DNA of 64,000 bases from Melampsora larici-populina 98AG31 (GCF_000204055.1 NW_006768788.1:301518-365517), one strand, 5' to 3'. Positions 21,781 through 33,638 are shown, counted from the stretch's first letter. Notes: generated by a model from the letters alone, not told the origin. Numbers and translations are program-made.

Positions 21781-22983
21781 TGTCAACCTGGAGAGTAAAT
21801 GCACTTACTCCTTATATGGACAAGCATTTTTTATTTACACTTTCTTGACACTTGTACAAAAGTTACAAGAAAGACCCTCACATCTCACACTCAAGTTTCA
21901 AGAGTGGAAAATATTAGCCAAATTCTTTTTGAACAAGACATTTAGGGGATACAAAGTTAAATCTGGGATTTTTTTCCCAGTTTCCCAGTTTTTGTTTTTG
22001 GCTGTGTTTGGTACTTTCCCACGCTCTCCCAGTTTCCCAGTTTCCGTTTTTGGCTGTATTTTGGAAACTGGGAAACTGGGAAAAGAATCCCAGATTTAAC
22101 TTTGTATCCCCTAATTGTCAGATTAAATTTAGTAATCATTAAAAAGGCTTACATATTTGAAATGTAAACAAGCAGGGTCTAATAAGAAAAAACCCTACCA
22201 AGTTAAACCAACCAGGCAGGGCCTAATATAAACCCTACCAAGGAGAACGTTCTGTAATGAAACAAGGAACTCAGCCTAGTCAGGACAGAATTTGAGACCT
22301 GACTAAGCTAGTCAAAGAACTTTATTGTGAATAACAAACCTTTAAGCTGTGACAGAACAAGTATAAATAAACTTCTTAGTTGACAGAAATAACAAATTGA
22401 CATTTTATACTCACACAACAGATTTTAAATCACCAAAGCATTAAAACCTTTTTAAAAGTCTTTTATTCAACCACCACCAGCCAAATACTTATGAATTAGA
22501 ACAAATAGCAAAATCAGCTCCTACCTTCTATTTTATCTGCTCATTGTGGGTTTGGTTTAAAACATTCTTGATCAATTGTCCAAGCCTTGATCCCAATTTA
22601 TAGTGTCTGCAAGTTAGTAACAGATCAACCCACCAACTTTCCAAACTTTGTCAAATATTATTCATAGACCCAAATATCTGAATAACACAGGGTTCCACTC
22701 TAAGCTTTCAGTATACAGTAGAATTACTACCCAAAGATAGGAGTAGTTATGTACCTGTCTTCAGAAGACCTTGAATAAATCAATTCTTATTGAGCGAGTA
22801 CTCTAGGTTAATCTTTCCAAAGGATCTCTTCCTGTGAAACTAACAGCTTGGCTCAAATTTATTCAACAGCAGTATTGGGATAGCGTGTTGTAACAAAGCT
22901 CATAACAACTCCTTTTCCTAAAACGCAAGCTAAAATTCAACTTCTAGTCTTATAAGGTCTAACCTTTTAGACTCAGGCTGATA
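21781..22983 (+). mobile_element. Solo LTR, about 1.2 kb, inserted in an inverted-repeat arm
   Basis: Begins TGTCAACCTGGAG at 21781 and ends CTCAGGCTGATA at 22983 (expected CTGACA). Much of its length aligns with the reverse complement of the LTR at 8544-9627. The flanking pentamers CACTT and GACTC match at only 3 of 5 bases, but the inverted-repeat arm resumes exactly outside them, which fixes the boundaries independently. It contains the TA-flanked MITE at 21945-22111 and the shared dyad motif at 21876-21907. No coding domains. Confidence 0.7.
21943..22113. mobile_element. Hairpin MITE copy 1 (GGGGATACAAAG family), 167 bp, TSD TA
   Basis: The element runs 21945-22111. It starts GGGGATACAAAGTTAAATC and ends with the exact inverse, and TA lies on each side. 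Inside are CCCAGTTT/AAACTGGG words that extend the hairpin, plus the core GGCTGTGTTTGGTACTTTCC. Two further copies are at 29132 and 40225. The TA duplication indicates mobilisation by a Tc1/mariner transposase. Confidence 0.9.
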
Positions 22984-23356
22984 GACTCATGGGTTATCCA
23001 CAAAATTTGGTGTGTGGGCAAGGAAATTTTGGCTGAGGAGTTTTTCACCCTGCCATAATGTATTACCATACAAATAAACAGCCTTCAGACCAGAGATAGA
23101 TTCTGTGTGCCGCTCAACCTACACATAGTGCTACTTTGGAATATCTCTCTTGGTTTCAGCAAAACACTATAGAAAGACTTGAAAAATGGGCTTGTGTGTA
23201 ACATCTCAGCTTGTCCAGTATGAGCTTTTGACAGGTTGGACAGCTTTCTTGGGTAATTGGTATTTTTTGCAAACTTCAGCCTTCTATTGCTTGGCTATAA
23301 TTGCATCAAATACGCAGTGAGCCATGTGAATGTACGGAGGCTGAGCAGGCGCACAG

Positions 23357-23748
23357 GTCAGGTTGTGGGCGCGCCGCGGCGCGCCTAGGCGTCAAAGAAA
23401 TCCCCAAAATTGGGGTCGGCGCGCCTTACCAAACAACGCACCGGATCTTTGGTGTTCTACGTCCTGTCACCAATATTGGAGACCTGGATCCTTGCTGTGA
23501 GCTTTAAAGCCAGCTCTTTTTAGCTTTTCTCACCTCCAAAAGGTAAGTTTGTGGTGGTAGATGGCTCTAGCAATACAAACGTAGTAAATGACATTGTACA
23601 AACACCATTTCCGTTGTCGGCAATTTTTTTTTTGTAAGAAAACCTAAGAAAACGCGCGGGGCGCGCCAAGTGGCGCCCCGGCGCGAAAAATTACACAAAA
23701 ACGCGCCTCGGCGCGCCTACAAAATTAACAGCGCGCCCCCAACCTGAC
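23357..23748. mobile_element. GC-rich MITE full of GCGCGC words
   Basis: Starts GTCAGGTTGTGGGCGCGC and ends GCGCGCCCCCAACCTGAC, an 18-bp terminal inverted repeat with one mismatch. Both ends are packed with GGCGCGCC/GCGCGC words, while the middle (about 23450-23640) is AT-rich. No clean target duplication is visible (GCGCACAG against ACGCAGGA). It lies in the loop of the larger inverted repeat. Confidence 0.65.
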
Positions 23749-23940
23749 ACGCAGGAGCTTCCTTTGGTCCAAAGACTGTTTGTTTGTAGGGCAAAAAGTT
23801 ATGGCCGGTTGAAAAACTCCCCAGCCAAAAGTTTCTTGCTCACACATCAAATTCTGTGGATAACTCATCAATCCCTCTCTCACAGGCTCGCTCGCCAAGA
23901 GGGACTTTGTTGAACGGTTATTGCAAAGCAAAACACAGGA

Positions 23941-24236
23941 GCTATGTATGTATATGAGTCTCAGCGTTGGATATGATCCGAGGCACCGGGCTTTACCGGG
24001 CTCCGTAAGCCGGTCGGATATTGGCTGTCCAAAAAATGGACGACCCCGTGCATATCACGAGTCTACGTGAACACCCGAGGCGGGCGGTGATCCGGAGAGG
24101 ATGGACCGGTGCGAAGTCCTGAAGCAATAAAGATGCTGAGCGCATACATTTTGATCAAGTTGAGATTGATCGGTCGATTGCCGTCGAGAATCAGAATAGC
24201 CATCATCCTAATACTCAAATCAAATCAAATCGATCA
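23941..24236 (+). promoter_or_regulatory. Upstream region of the RIC1 gene
   Basis: A GC-richer island (ACCGGGC/GCCCGGT words near 23975-24010, CGAGGCGGGCGG near 24077) directly precedes the RIC1 start at 24237. No specific transcription-factor site is assigned. A change from the surrounding AT-rich repeats to higher GC is the only evidence. Confidence 0.35.
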
Positions 24237-27200
24237 ATGTACTGGCCAACTGGATCAGCTTCAAGAATCTCAATCTCAAGTACTTTCACTTTAGATAAAT
24301 TAACTCATCCTTCAAGAAATCAAATTGACTCTCAAGAACCTCAAGCTGATGAACTACTTGGTATCACATCATGTCCCCCTTTCTCCCTTGCACCAAATGG
24401 ACTCTTTGCCACTTGGACTCTTGACGAACTCACAATCTGGTCCACAAAACCCAAGGCTGTAGTAACTAAACTTAGGCGATCTAAGCAGAATGTTGAAGAC
24501 TTGGGCAAAACTTGTGAAGTGAAATGGAAGACAGGGGAGACTCCTATGCTGATCATTCTAGTTAGTTTTCTCTTGTCTCGTAGTGCTCTGAAGGGACTCT
24601 ATGAACCAACGCTTTAATTCTCTCGGAATACAGACGACGAAATCCAACTTGCTTATCTACGATCTCACACCACTTACGCCGTCCTCAAGTACCGTTTACA
24701 GCTTACCCCCCAATCTCTCCAACTCATTCCTGCTCACTGGGCCAGCAGAGAGGGTACCGTTCCCCAAGCTTGTCTTGCGTTATCTGGGTGAATTCTTGCG
24801 CCGAACTGAGGATGAACATATCAGTTGGTTAGTAGAAAGCCATCCAGCCTGGATCATCTTCAACTCATTTGGATGCAGATTTTGCAATCATTATCTAAGA
24901 GTTTGATTTCTCATAGCTTCGAACCGAGTCCCACTCATCTTTTAGTGTGTATAGCACGCCCTAGCTCCCAATTGAGATCGTTACCCTGGCCATCCAGTGT
25001 CGATTCGCCCAAGTCACCTTTTAGACATGCGACCGATCAACAATCATATCAATCGCAACCATCTAGTACCAGCTATCTTGGTAACTTGGATTGGCTTGTC
25101 AATCGCTCAGGTAGGTAGGCAAGCTTGAAATCCCTCGCGTATCTCAATCTTTCAACCGACAGTCAATCTTTATGCTGACTTTCGATCATCTTCACGTAGT
25201 CACTGTGGTCTCGATCACTTATTCTGGTCCATTGAGCCTCTACATCTTCGTGACATCCGATGGCCGTGCATATCTTGTTCATCGTGTTCACTCTCCTCCG
25301 ACACCAGGCTGTATAGCAGTCGAACCCATTCATTGGGTCGGACGCTGTTTTCATTCGTTGAATAAAGACCACTCCCAATTTGATTCCTCACTTCATTCGA
25401 CGCCTCCTAACCTCGATGATACCCACACACTAAACCTACCGAAACAAGCGACAGACAATAAGGGTATCGACAGTCCGGCAACTGGCGCATGCGCAATCAA
25501 TGTAAGGTTCAGCTTGGTAGCTCTTGCGCTTGATCGGTATGTGCTGCATACATCCTCATCTCATTCGATCATCTCTGTGGCACTTTCAAATTGCTCTGAG
25601 GTCTGATGGCGATCTATCTTGATCAAACCTTATACCTCGATTGTAGTGGTGTAGTTGCGGTCTACGCTTTGGGCTACTTTACCTCATCTACGACCTATTC
25701 ACATACACTCAATCTGGCTACAAGCCTCAACAACCTATGTAGATCTGATACCGGTCCGGTCAATATGTGCTCCTGGTCAGTAAGCTGCCCTTTTCACTGA
25801 GAGTCAATTGTAATCGTTTGGTAGGTCCTAGTCTCTTGAGTCAATTTGTCTGATAAACTTGGTGGGCTCCATACTACACATAGGACATCAGATGGGCACG
25901 CCCTCGCTGTTTCATGGAGTAACGGCTTTTCAGTTTGGTCAGTGTTTGGGCGTCTACAAGCTTGGGGAAACGGCCTACCAACCGACGAAGAAGGCGATAC
26001 AGTACGTGATAACAAATGGCAGGATGTCTTCATGGGCTCAGGAACTAGTTTGGTAAGACTCGTTTTCTGGATAGTTTTTCCCTCTATTACAAACTATCAT
26101 TACCGATCCTGACGTCTTTAGAGTTTGAAATGACAGTTTTGGGGACCGGGTAATTTCGAACTCTTCCTACTGACAAAGCCTCACTCAGGCACCACTAAAT
26201 GGACCTGCGATGAACAACTGTTTGTTTTACCGTTTGCCAAGAGTGCAGTTACGACTCTACATTCTCCTGTTGGTGGCTTTCTTTCGGATTTGTCTTTGGT
26301 CGGGAGTATGACCACCATTCTTAGAGAGCTCATGCTCATAATCTGATTTGAAGTTGTTTGTCTTGAACAGGACAACACTAAACATGCCTTCCTTCAATTG
26401 GATGACCGAGTTTTAGCCTACCGTGGCGCCGACTCACCTGATATGTCGGTGATCAATCCCGAATCAGATGTATGGCAGCATATCAAGATTCCGTCAGATT
26501 ACATTAGCACAAACTGGCCTATTGAAATGAGTTGCATTTCAGATGATGGTAAACTAGTTGCTGTGGCAGGCAGAAAAGGTCTCACTCATTTTAATTCAGT
26601 TTCGGGTAGATGGAAGTTATTCGAGAGAGAAGAAGAAGAGCAAGCTTTTTGCGTGTCGGGCGGAATGCAATGGATTGGAAATGTCCTGGTGTTTGGATGT
26701 AATGAAGGTGGATTGTATTCGGTATGCAGATTCTATAATCAACCAATTCCAATCACTGATGATCCATAGACTGCGTGTCTGTCGGGAAACTGATTGCTTT
26801 CTTCGGCCCCGCTTTCAGATCAGACTGTTTTCACGTGACAATCCATTGAGCATGTCTTACTGTCTATGTGACCATGCGCTTCCTGCACCGATCGTCTTGC
26901 TCTCGATATATGATACCTCCTTACTAGTCTACACCGGTGATAATACCTTACATCATTTTTTAATCGCAGGTGGTAGTTTGACACCTTGTGGAAGTATTGG
27001 TTTTGAGGGTGTTGTGGGTACACCGTCCAGAGTACGAGGGATGTCATGGTTAATCCCGGATTCGCAACATCGGTTCGGTGATCCATCTAACGATCTAAAT
27101 CACGCCACCATCATATTTTTGATCGATGGTAAAGTGGTGCTTTTAAGGCCTGGGAAGTCGGAAGCAGATGAAGTCAAGTATGATTTACAGATCTTGGCGG

Positions 27201-28596
27201 ATCACATCGAATTTTATTGGGCGGGACGACAGTCAGATCAAAATAAAAATACTTTGGCCAATTCGCTTTGGGGATGGGATGGTAAAAAGATTTGGGTTTG
27301 GCTGGACGCATTGAGGATCGAAGATAGCCAGTTAACGGTGGATCAGCAAGATGGTGATGGATATGCGGTTGTTGAAGGCAACTTGACCATCCCATTGAGT
27401 TTCCATCCTTTAGGTGAGTTAAATCCATCTCATCATGTGAGGTGATGATATGTTGTAGATTAACAGATGGCTTTGATTTGAAACATTTCCCTTTTTCTTT
27501 TTGTTTCGGATAGCTGTTCTGATGGACAAAGGAATCATCATTGGTGTCGAACACGAGACTTCTATTCGCAAATCATTTGACTTTGCAATGTTTCGAATCA
27601 CTACAAACGTAAGCAAACTCAATGACTAAAATTTTCTTAGTGTCTGAGTCGAGCGATCAGAAGCTAGTCATTGACTTCTAACTTCCGAATGGGGTTATGA
27701 ATAAATTAGACTCATCTTTTCATACACCACATCCTTCGATTTCATTTGAGTCGCAAAGAGATGACCGAAGCAATTTGTTTTGCAACTTACTATTCACCGC
27801 TAGTTTACTTTTCTCATTCACTTGAGGTTCTATTACATGCGGTTTTGGAAGACGAAGCGGATTCAAATCCGGTTGATATCGGCACCGCGGAACTCACCAC
27901 TTCATCTTCTACTTCATCGCCTTTGTCTTCACCCTCAAAGTCGATTCATTTGGTAGAGACGAGTGAACAAAAAGGATCAGAAAGAGTGCTACCATTAGTA
28001 GTAGAATTCTTAGATCATTTTCAAGAAGCGCTTCAAGTAGTAGTAGGATGTGCAAGGAAAACGGATGTGAAACAGTGGGGTTATTTATTTAGTGTGGTAG
28101 GAAAGCCTAGAAATCTGTTTGAGAAATCACTTGAACAAGGTCTTTTGAAGATTGCAGCTTCGTATTTATTAGTACTACATAATCTGGATCCATTAGAACA
28201 GAGTAGTAGAGATACAATTAGGTTATATAAGGCTGCTATGGCTGCGAAGGATTGGGCAGTACGTTATCATCATACTTTTTCTATTGATAGTTCTCAGAAA
28301 AAGCTAATGATTGTCATTTCTTCATTTTGGGTTCATAGTTATGCAAAGAACTCTTACGATTCTTATTCTCATTAGATCGTACAGGATTGATTATGAAAAC
28401 AGCTTTAGATGAATCAAAATCAGGAAAAGAGGATTTGTTAATGAAAACACCACCGAGTTTAATTGATGGTAGTAGCAAGCTTGTGAATGCTATTGATGGG
28501 ATTGATCTAGAAGATAATGGCATGGGATTTGCTTCTCCACCTCGTCCTACTCATTTACATGGATATTATCCTTCTGTTGATCAAAAGAAGGTTTGA
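24237..28596 (+). CDS. RIC1: RIC1-like subunit of the Ypt6/Rab6 guanine-nucleotide exchange factor
   Basis: The protein starts MYWPTGSASRI, the usual start of fungal RIC1, and continues with beta-propeller-type segments such as APNGLFATWTLDELTIWS and, near 26400-26780, a stretch with SCISDDGKLVAVAGRKG. The C-terminal RIC1 domain is clear at 27740-28350: MTEAICFATYYSPLVYFSHS, LEVLLHAVLEDEA, VVEFLDHFQEALQVVVGCAR, KQWGYLFSVVGKPRNLFEKS and ASYLLVLHNLDP. At 28270 a GTACGT donor joins to an acceptor at 28337, giving WALCKELLRFLFSLDRTG in frame. RIC1 with RGP1 activates Ypt6/Rab6 on the late Golgi for endosome-to-Golgi retrieval. About 10 introns are implied; I did not resolve all the N-terminal junctions (24560-26400). 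No stop codon was found in the segments I could place. Confidence 0.85.
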
Positions 28597-29129
28597 ATTT
28601 ATTTAAAAAAATAAAGGAAAAAAGCAGTGATTGGCTTGATTGATTAATTGATTAAAAGAACTTGTAGATGGACAAAGAGGTTTATGTTTGTGTTTTTATA
28701 GTTTTTATGTGTAGAAAATTGAGATGTAAGAAACAAGAATGGAGAGATTATTTATGATTTGAGTTTTCTTGTTCAATTACCAATAAATTGGTAAGTAGAA
28801 ATCTTCAACTACAAACCATGACAATTTAATTAGATATGCAAGTCATAGATCAAAGGTTTCTAGGATATTGAGATTATTATCTTTGAGGGTTCCTGATTTC
28901 CTGTTCAAGCTATTTGATTGTTGTTGATCAGAAGCGTCTTCTGTCTAATCTGGAGCTATTTATTCTCAATGGTTGGGCTTTCAAAGTAAGCTGGTGCCTA
29001 GGCACAACAGAGTCTCAGGAGTTCCTAAGAGCAGCATGCTCTTTTGTTGTGCATATAACAAGTATAATTCTCATTCAAGCAATCAACACAAACATATACA
29101 CATAATTGTCAAGAAAAACACATCACATA
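28597..29129. other. Intergenic between RIC1 and the chitinase
   Basis: The 3' flank of RIC1 and the convergent chitinase. AT-rich, with no gene. Short frames near 28914-29105 lack any signature. Confidence 0.5.
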
Positions 29130-29256
29130 TATGGGATACAAAGTTAAATCTGGTATTTTTTTCCCAGTTTCCCAGTTTCCCAGTTTTCCAAATACAGCCA
29201 AAGACACAAACTGGGAAACTGGGAAAAAAATCCCAGATTTAACTTTGTATCCCATA
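29130..29256. mobile_element. Hairpin MITE copy 2, 123 bp, TSD TA
   Basis: The element runs 29132-29254, starts TGGGATACAAAGTTAAATC and ends with its inverse, with TA on both sides. It is an internally shortened member of the family at 21945 and 40225, retaining the CCCAGTTT hairpin words but lacking most of the core. It lies about 50 bp beyond the chitinase stop codon and may sit in its 3' UTR. Confidence 0.9.
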
Positions 29257-29306
29257 ATAGTACACACTTATAATTTAGAGGCTTGGTTCACTGATTTAAG
29301 TAGCAT

Positions 29307-31867
29307 TCAAGAAGGGGTCTCACCACTCGCATCAAAAACATTCACACCTGCAACTCCCTTTGATTTTGCATACTTGACTTTTTCTGTCAAAGAGGTTGGG
29401 TCATCATAAGCAATGAGAGTCTTGGTGGTTGGGTTAAAGAGGAGCGGCTACAAAGAAAGAAAAAGTGGATGAAAGAGTTAGCATCAAATCTAAATTATTT
29501 TCAAGTTTAGATAGTATCACTATGAGATTGGCTTACAGTTTGAGTACAGTTATCATAGTGACGTTCAAATCCTCCCTGTCCAGTAGTGGCATTGGGAGTC
29601 AGAAATCCACAAGTCAGTAAGTCCTTGAAAATGAAGCTACCACCTTCCAAGGGGCTATCACATCCAGTTGGATTAGGCGCAACATTCTTGACTGTTTGAG
29701 CTTGAGCTGACTTGTCAATAGGACCAAAAAACAAACTCTTTTCTTTACCAGAGAAGTTAGTTGGGTCAAGTGTTGAGCTAGATAAAGTGTACTGATTACC
29801 ATATGCAGGAATACCTAAGAGGATCTGAGATGCAGGAAAGCCGGTTGAAGTCCAGGTGTTGATTGCTTGTGCCACCAAAAATTTATAGCTAGGGTCATTG
29901 CAGGTATCAAATAATGGAGCTTCAGGTCCGAAGACGGGAGTCACCACGGGGAGATAAATATCGTAGGCCATGATAGTGATGAAATCAAACAACGTGGCGT
30001 ATTCTTTGTGATCCTTCAAGTATTCTCCGTTTGGTCCCATGAACCCATGGACAGAGACTGCTGCAGTGAGCCATTTGGATCCAATCGAGGCCCTGAGAGC
30101 AGTCAAGAACTTGAGTAAGTTGGTAGAGTTGTCTTTAGAGATAATGTTACCTTTGTTTCCTGGAGTGTTTGGATATTCCCAATCAAGGTCCACACCGTCA
30201 AATCCGTACTTGGTCAGTGTCTTGGCAATAGTCTTTGCAAAGGTCTCACGGTTGGAATCAGTACTAACAAGATGGGACTAGGATCAAGATTCTAGAAAGG
30301 AGAATAGGTGACAGGTGCATGTAATGTGATCTAGCTTCAAACAACCTGTAATCATTCGTGTCGTGTATGATCTACACAGCTACACTCTTTACCACCTGCA
30401 GCATTATTCCCTCATTACCATAATGACTCTCTTTACCTTCTGGAGGATTGTATATATATCTGTGGTTCTTCATGAACTCCAATTCTTTGCACTTATATAT
30501 TCTTCTCACAAAAGACATTTATATTCTTTTCTTTAAAGTTTATTCTTTTTGTGACCTTTTTTCTTCTATACACATTATCTGTTTATAAAAGAAATTTTTT
30601 TGTCCCACCACTCCCTTCCCATTCACTGCAAACATTAATCAACTTCCCCAAGTGGGCAGGAAAAAATGATTGGGAGTATCATTTGTCATAAAATGATCTA
30701 TCACTCCACACCTGATCCATAAACCCCACACTACATATGTGTAGCAGGCTCAGTGAATTGGTGTTTATCATGTACATACAGTTCTGCTCAGTTATCTGCT
30801 CAGCAGGATGAGTTATTCATATGTAATACATGCTGTAACTTTTTTCAGATTGACAAAAGCATTCAAAAGATGGACTACATACACTGACTCAATGTTTTGG
30901 TGTAATCTCATCAACTCAACTGCATGTAATACCCTTTCTGTTACTAAGAGATAGCTTCAAAAATATTGCCTGAGCAGCTACAGAATTATATGTAGTGAAT
31001 TCTTGGGACAATTTTTTCCAAGTCAAAAAAGTTACATGTGGTATAACATGTGATTTATATATTCTGATGGGCAAAAAACTGAGCAGACCTGTATGTACAT
31101 GATAGAAAACTATTTACTTAGCATACTGCACATACGTAGTGTGGGTGTTGAGGCTCAGGTGAGCGGTATTGGATCTTTCTATGACAAACTGTACTATTAA
31201 TCATTTTCCTCTTCCAATGTGGGGAAGTTGAATGATGTTCACAGTGATTTTACATATACTTATAGGCCGCCCCATAGCAAACCTATTAATTGCCTTTTTA
31301 CATTAGCACATGTACATATTAACTATTCTGTATACTTCTTATTCACATTGCAACTAGGGCTCTTGCCCCGATTCAGGCTAAAACCCTCCCTGTGAGTATA
31401 GCCCAAATCACTCTAGCACCCAACCTATTTTGAGCTAAAGTACTTGCTACCTGTCCATCCACCAATTGTCAATGAGACTGTGACCTGATGAGCTTTAGCA
31501 GCCTCAACAACTGCTTTGATATTTGCTTTGTTGTTGAACACAAATTCAGCTGATGGAGAGTCTGAAGTGACAGCCACAAATTAATCAATATGGTTGTAAA
31601 GCTCCCAAGGAATGCTTTCTGGGGGTAGCAAACCAGCTTGATAACTCTGCAAGGATTAAAGGAGTAAATGTACATAGCATGTCATCTTGTGAATAAAATA
31701 TATTTGGAGTTAGTGATCTAGACAAGAAATATACTTAGAGGATAGTATCCTGAGACTTGAAAGCCTTTAGAAGCCTTTTTGCAGCACACTCCAGCTTCTA
31801 CAATAGTGCACTGGATGATCAAGGTGAAAATTGCAAGCACAATAAACAAAGATAATTTAGAATTCAT
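29307..31867 (-). pseudogene. GH18 chitinase, secreted, interrupted by a stop codon and an inserted foldback element
   Basis: Minus-strand start ATG at 31867 encodes a signal peptide (MNSKLSLFIVLAIFTLIIQC, then TIVEA) followed by GYYP. Further on are LTIGGWTGSKYFS, then KYGFDGVDLDWEYP with the DGxDxDxE catalytic motif (Glu is the acid/base residue), FDFITIMAYDIYLP and LLGIPAYGNQYTL. The last exon has LFNPTTKTLIAYDDP and VAGVNVFDASG, stop at 29309-29307. GH18 enzymes hydrolyse chitin in cell walls. The residue after YNHID, expected to be Tyr, is a TAA at 31583-31581. Between KYFS (about 31430) and SHLVSTDS (30285) lie about 1.15 kb holding a long inverted repeat, and no phase-compatible GT-AG pair spans it. 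I also found no in-phase junction after the first exon. Most likely a recent pseudogene; an assembly error at 31581 plus a long intron is the alternative. Confidence 0.75.
30624..31245. mobile_element. Foldback element with about 200-bp inverted arms inside the chitinase gene
   Basis: The left arm, 30624-30822, matches the right arm, 31047-31245, in inverted orientation. Shared blocks in order are CACTG(C/T)(A/G)AACAT, TCAACTTCCCCA, TTTGTCATA, CCACACTAC(A/G)TATGTG, TATCATGTACATACAG and TCTGCTCAGTT. Identity is about 70% by eye. The spacer of 224 bp has no frame of interest. The true ends of the insertion may be further out, between 30290 and 31430; no clear target duplication was found. Confidence 0.7.
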
Positions 31868-33270
31868 GTTGGAAGTGATTGTTTGTAAGATTGAGTATGC
31901 TGGTGATAATTTTTTTTTGTGGGTGGTTCAGAGTGATGTGTGTTTTTGTTCTCAAAGTGCTTGTGCGTATGAAGTGTTGGAAGTGGATGAAGGAGGCTCA
32001 TTGGACATAGATTGAGTCACTTTAAACACTCATCCTGAACACTTTGTGAAAAGCTTTTACTCAATTGCTGATGGTGTGTGGAAAGCAGATATTGAACAAC
32101 ATCTGGTGATCTGAATGCCTTCATGAAATTGCCAGCTTTTGAGACATTAATTTTGCAAGGGTACGGATGCTCATGAAAGAAAAGTTTGGATTGCTATCAA
32201 AACTAAGCATTGGTGTCCAATCTTTCCAAAATGAATGTCAAGAATGATCTGTCTGTAACATAAAAAGTTGTTTAATCACAAAGGTTAAAAAAACCTTTTA
32301 AAGTCAACATAAGAAAGCTTGTCACAAAAATTCCCTGTCAATTTTGCTAGAGTTTTGCGGGTAAAGTTAGTGAAGCTTTTCTGAAATGACTGTATGTAAA
32401 TGAAATGCTGACCTCCCAACATCAGTAACAAAGACTCAATGTAAATCAAATCTGATCTTAGCCATCCATAAGTTTTAAAAGCAACCAAGCATGAAATCCT
32501 GAGAAAAGTTTATCATAATCACACATCTGCAAGTCTTCATTGCAGGAGGCCTGGTCCTCAGCCTTCTGTATGTGCAATGTCTTTTTCAAATGGCCATTGA
32601 AGGTATAAAGTAAACAACTGGACTTTTCAGATAGACACCCAACTTGAGATTTCCAGCATTTTAGCAAAATAAAACATATGTATCATTCAAGTGAAGGATA
32701 ACATTGCTAGAATTTTTACATCTTCAAGTGAAACTCAACAGACAATTGTAGAGCTTGACTAAAAATGATTGTGGTTCAGATGCAACACAAAGATTGGATT
32801 GAATAGACTTGAAGTCCTATAGAACCATGACTTCCAGAATAAAAGACAAGCAAATTTGAAGAATGCAAAAAACGTAAAAAGAATTGTGACTTTAAAACTT
32901 TATAGAAATGGGAATCTCACAAACTCACTATGATACTTGAAGTGAAACTGCTAAGCAGTAAGAAGTACAACAAATTTGAGAATGATTGACCACTTTTTTT
33001 ATATCAAAAAAAGTCATTGCTACAGACACACAAAAATATTCTCAAAACAACAAGCATGATGACCAAAATAAAATAACTCTTAAAATAAAATAAATAATTA
33101 GGAAAGATCACATGAAAAGAAAGTTGAACAATTTTTTTCAATCTTAAACATAATGGAATGTATAAATCAGAGTAAGTGTTAAACAAATAAATAACATCAT
33201 TAATTATGTATGATGAATAGTAAAGGGAAAAGATCTGACTTGTTAGTGCACCATCAACAAATTTACCTCA
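31868..33270. other. Intergenic upstream of the chitinase, nothing recognised
   Basis: AT-rich. Short minus-strand frames near 32285-32667 have no family signature. The 5' portion would have held the chitinase promoter; no TATA-like or CAAT-like arrangement stands out. Confidence 0.4.
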
Positions 33271-33638
33271 GATGGAATAGGACCCCGGATAGCTTCTATT
33301 AAAGGTACCGACCAAAAAGGTATCTTTTTGGTTTGAAATTTCGGCGATGTAAGTGACGAAATAAGTATGTTTTGACCACGTTGGCATTGGATCATAGCAA
33401 TGTCGGAGGAAGGAATGGGAAATTTTGTAGCTTTTCTAGGCCTTCCTAGGCTATTTTTGAGTGTTAAGGACTTGCGAGGATTTTTTTGGCAAATTTTGGT
33501 AGTTTTCATTCAAAATGTTACCGACAAAAGAGGTATTCTTGGCCCTCCAGACCCTCAAATTCAGGTATGAAGGACTGAATATTTGGTGTTTTTTCATCGG
33601 TATGCTTTATAGGAGCTATCCGGGGTCCTGATGGAATA
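33271..33638. mobile_element. MITE with 8-bp target duplication GATGGAAT
   Basis: The element, 33279-33629, begins AGGACCCCGGATAGCT and ends AGCTATCCGGGGTCCT, a perfect terminal inverted repeat of 16 bp continued by imperfect CTAT(T/A)AA and GTACCGA-like pairing. GATGGAAT flanks it directly at 33271-33278 and 33630-33637. An 8-bp duplication suits hAT (or a Mutator-like) MITE. The minus-strand frame that runs through it is not a gene. Confidence 0.85.

Larger units (their letters stand above)
21690..23940. repeat. Large inverted repeat split by an LTR insertion
   Basis: The left arm has AACAAAGTCCCTCTTG and TGTGAGAGAGG at 21738-21775, then resumes at 22989 with ATGGGTTATCCACA, GGCAAGGAAATTTTGGCTG and GGAGTTTTTCA. 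The right arm is the inverted match at about 23795-23930. The left arm is broken precisely where the LTR 21781-22983 sits, and the arms re-align on either side of it with five bases at the junction. The loop (23060-23795) contains a GC-rich MITE. Outside about 21690 and 23940 the similarity fades. It may be a foldback transposon. Confidence 0.65.

Noticed and set aside
29500..30193. Chitinase as a complete intact gene from the internal Met of MDLDWEYP
   Set aside because: That Met codon is not real: the catalytic motif reads DGVDLDWEYP with upstream coding sequence, so a start there would truncate the active site.
33243..33509. Minus-strand frame of 88 codons
   Set aside because: It starts at the left flank of the MITE (33279-33629) and covers its TIR; it is an accident of the element.
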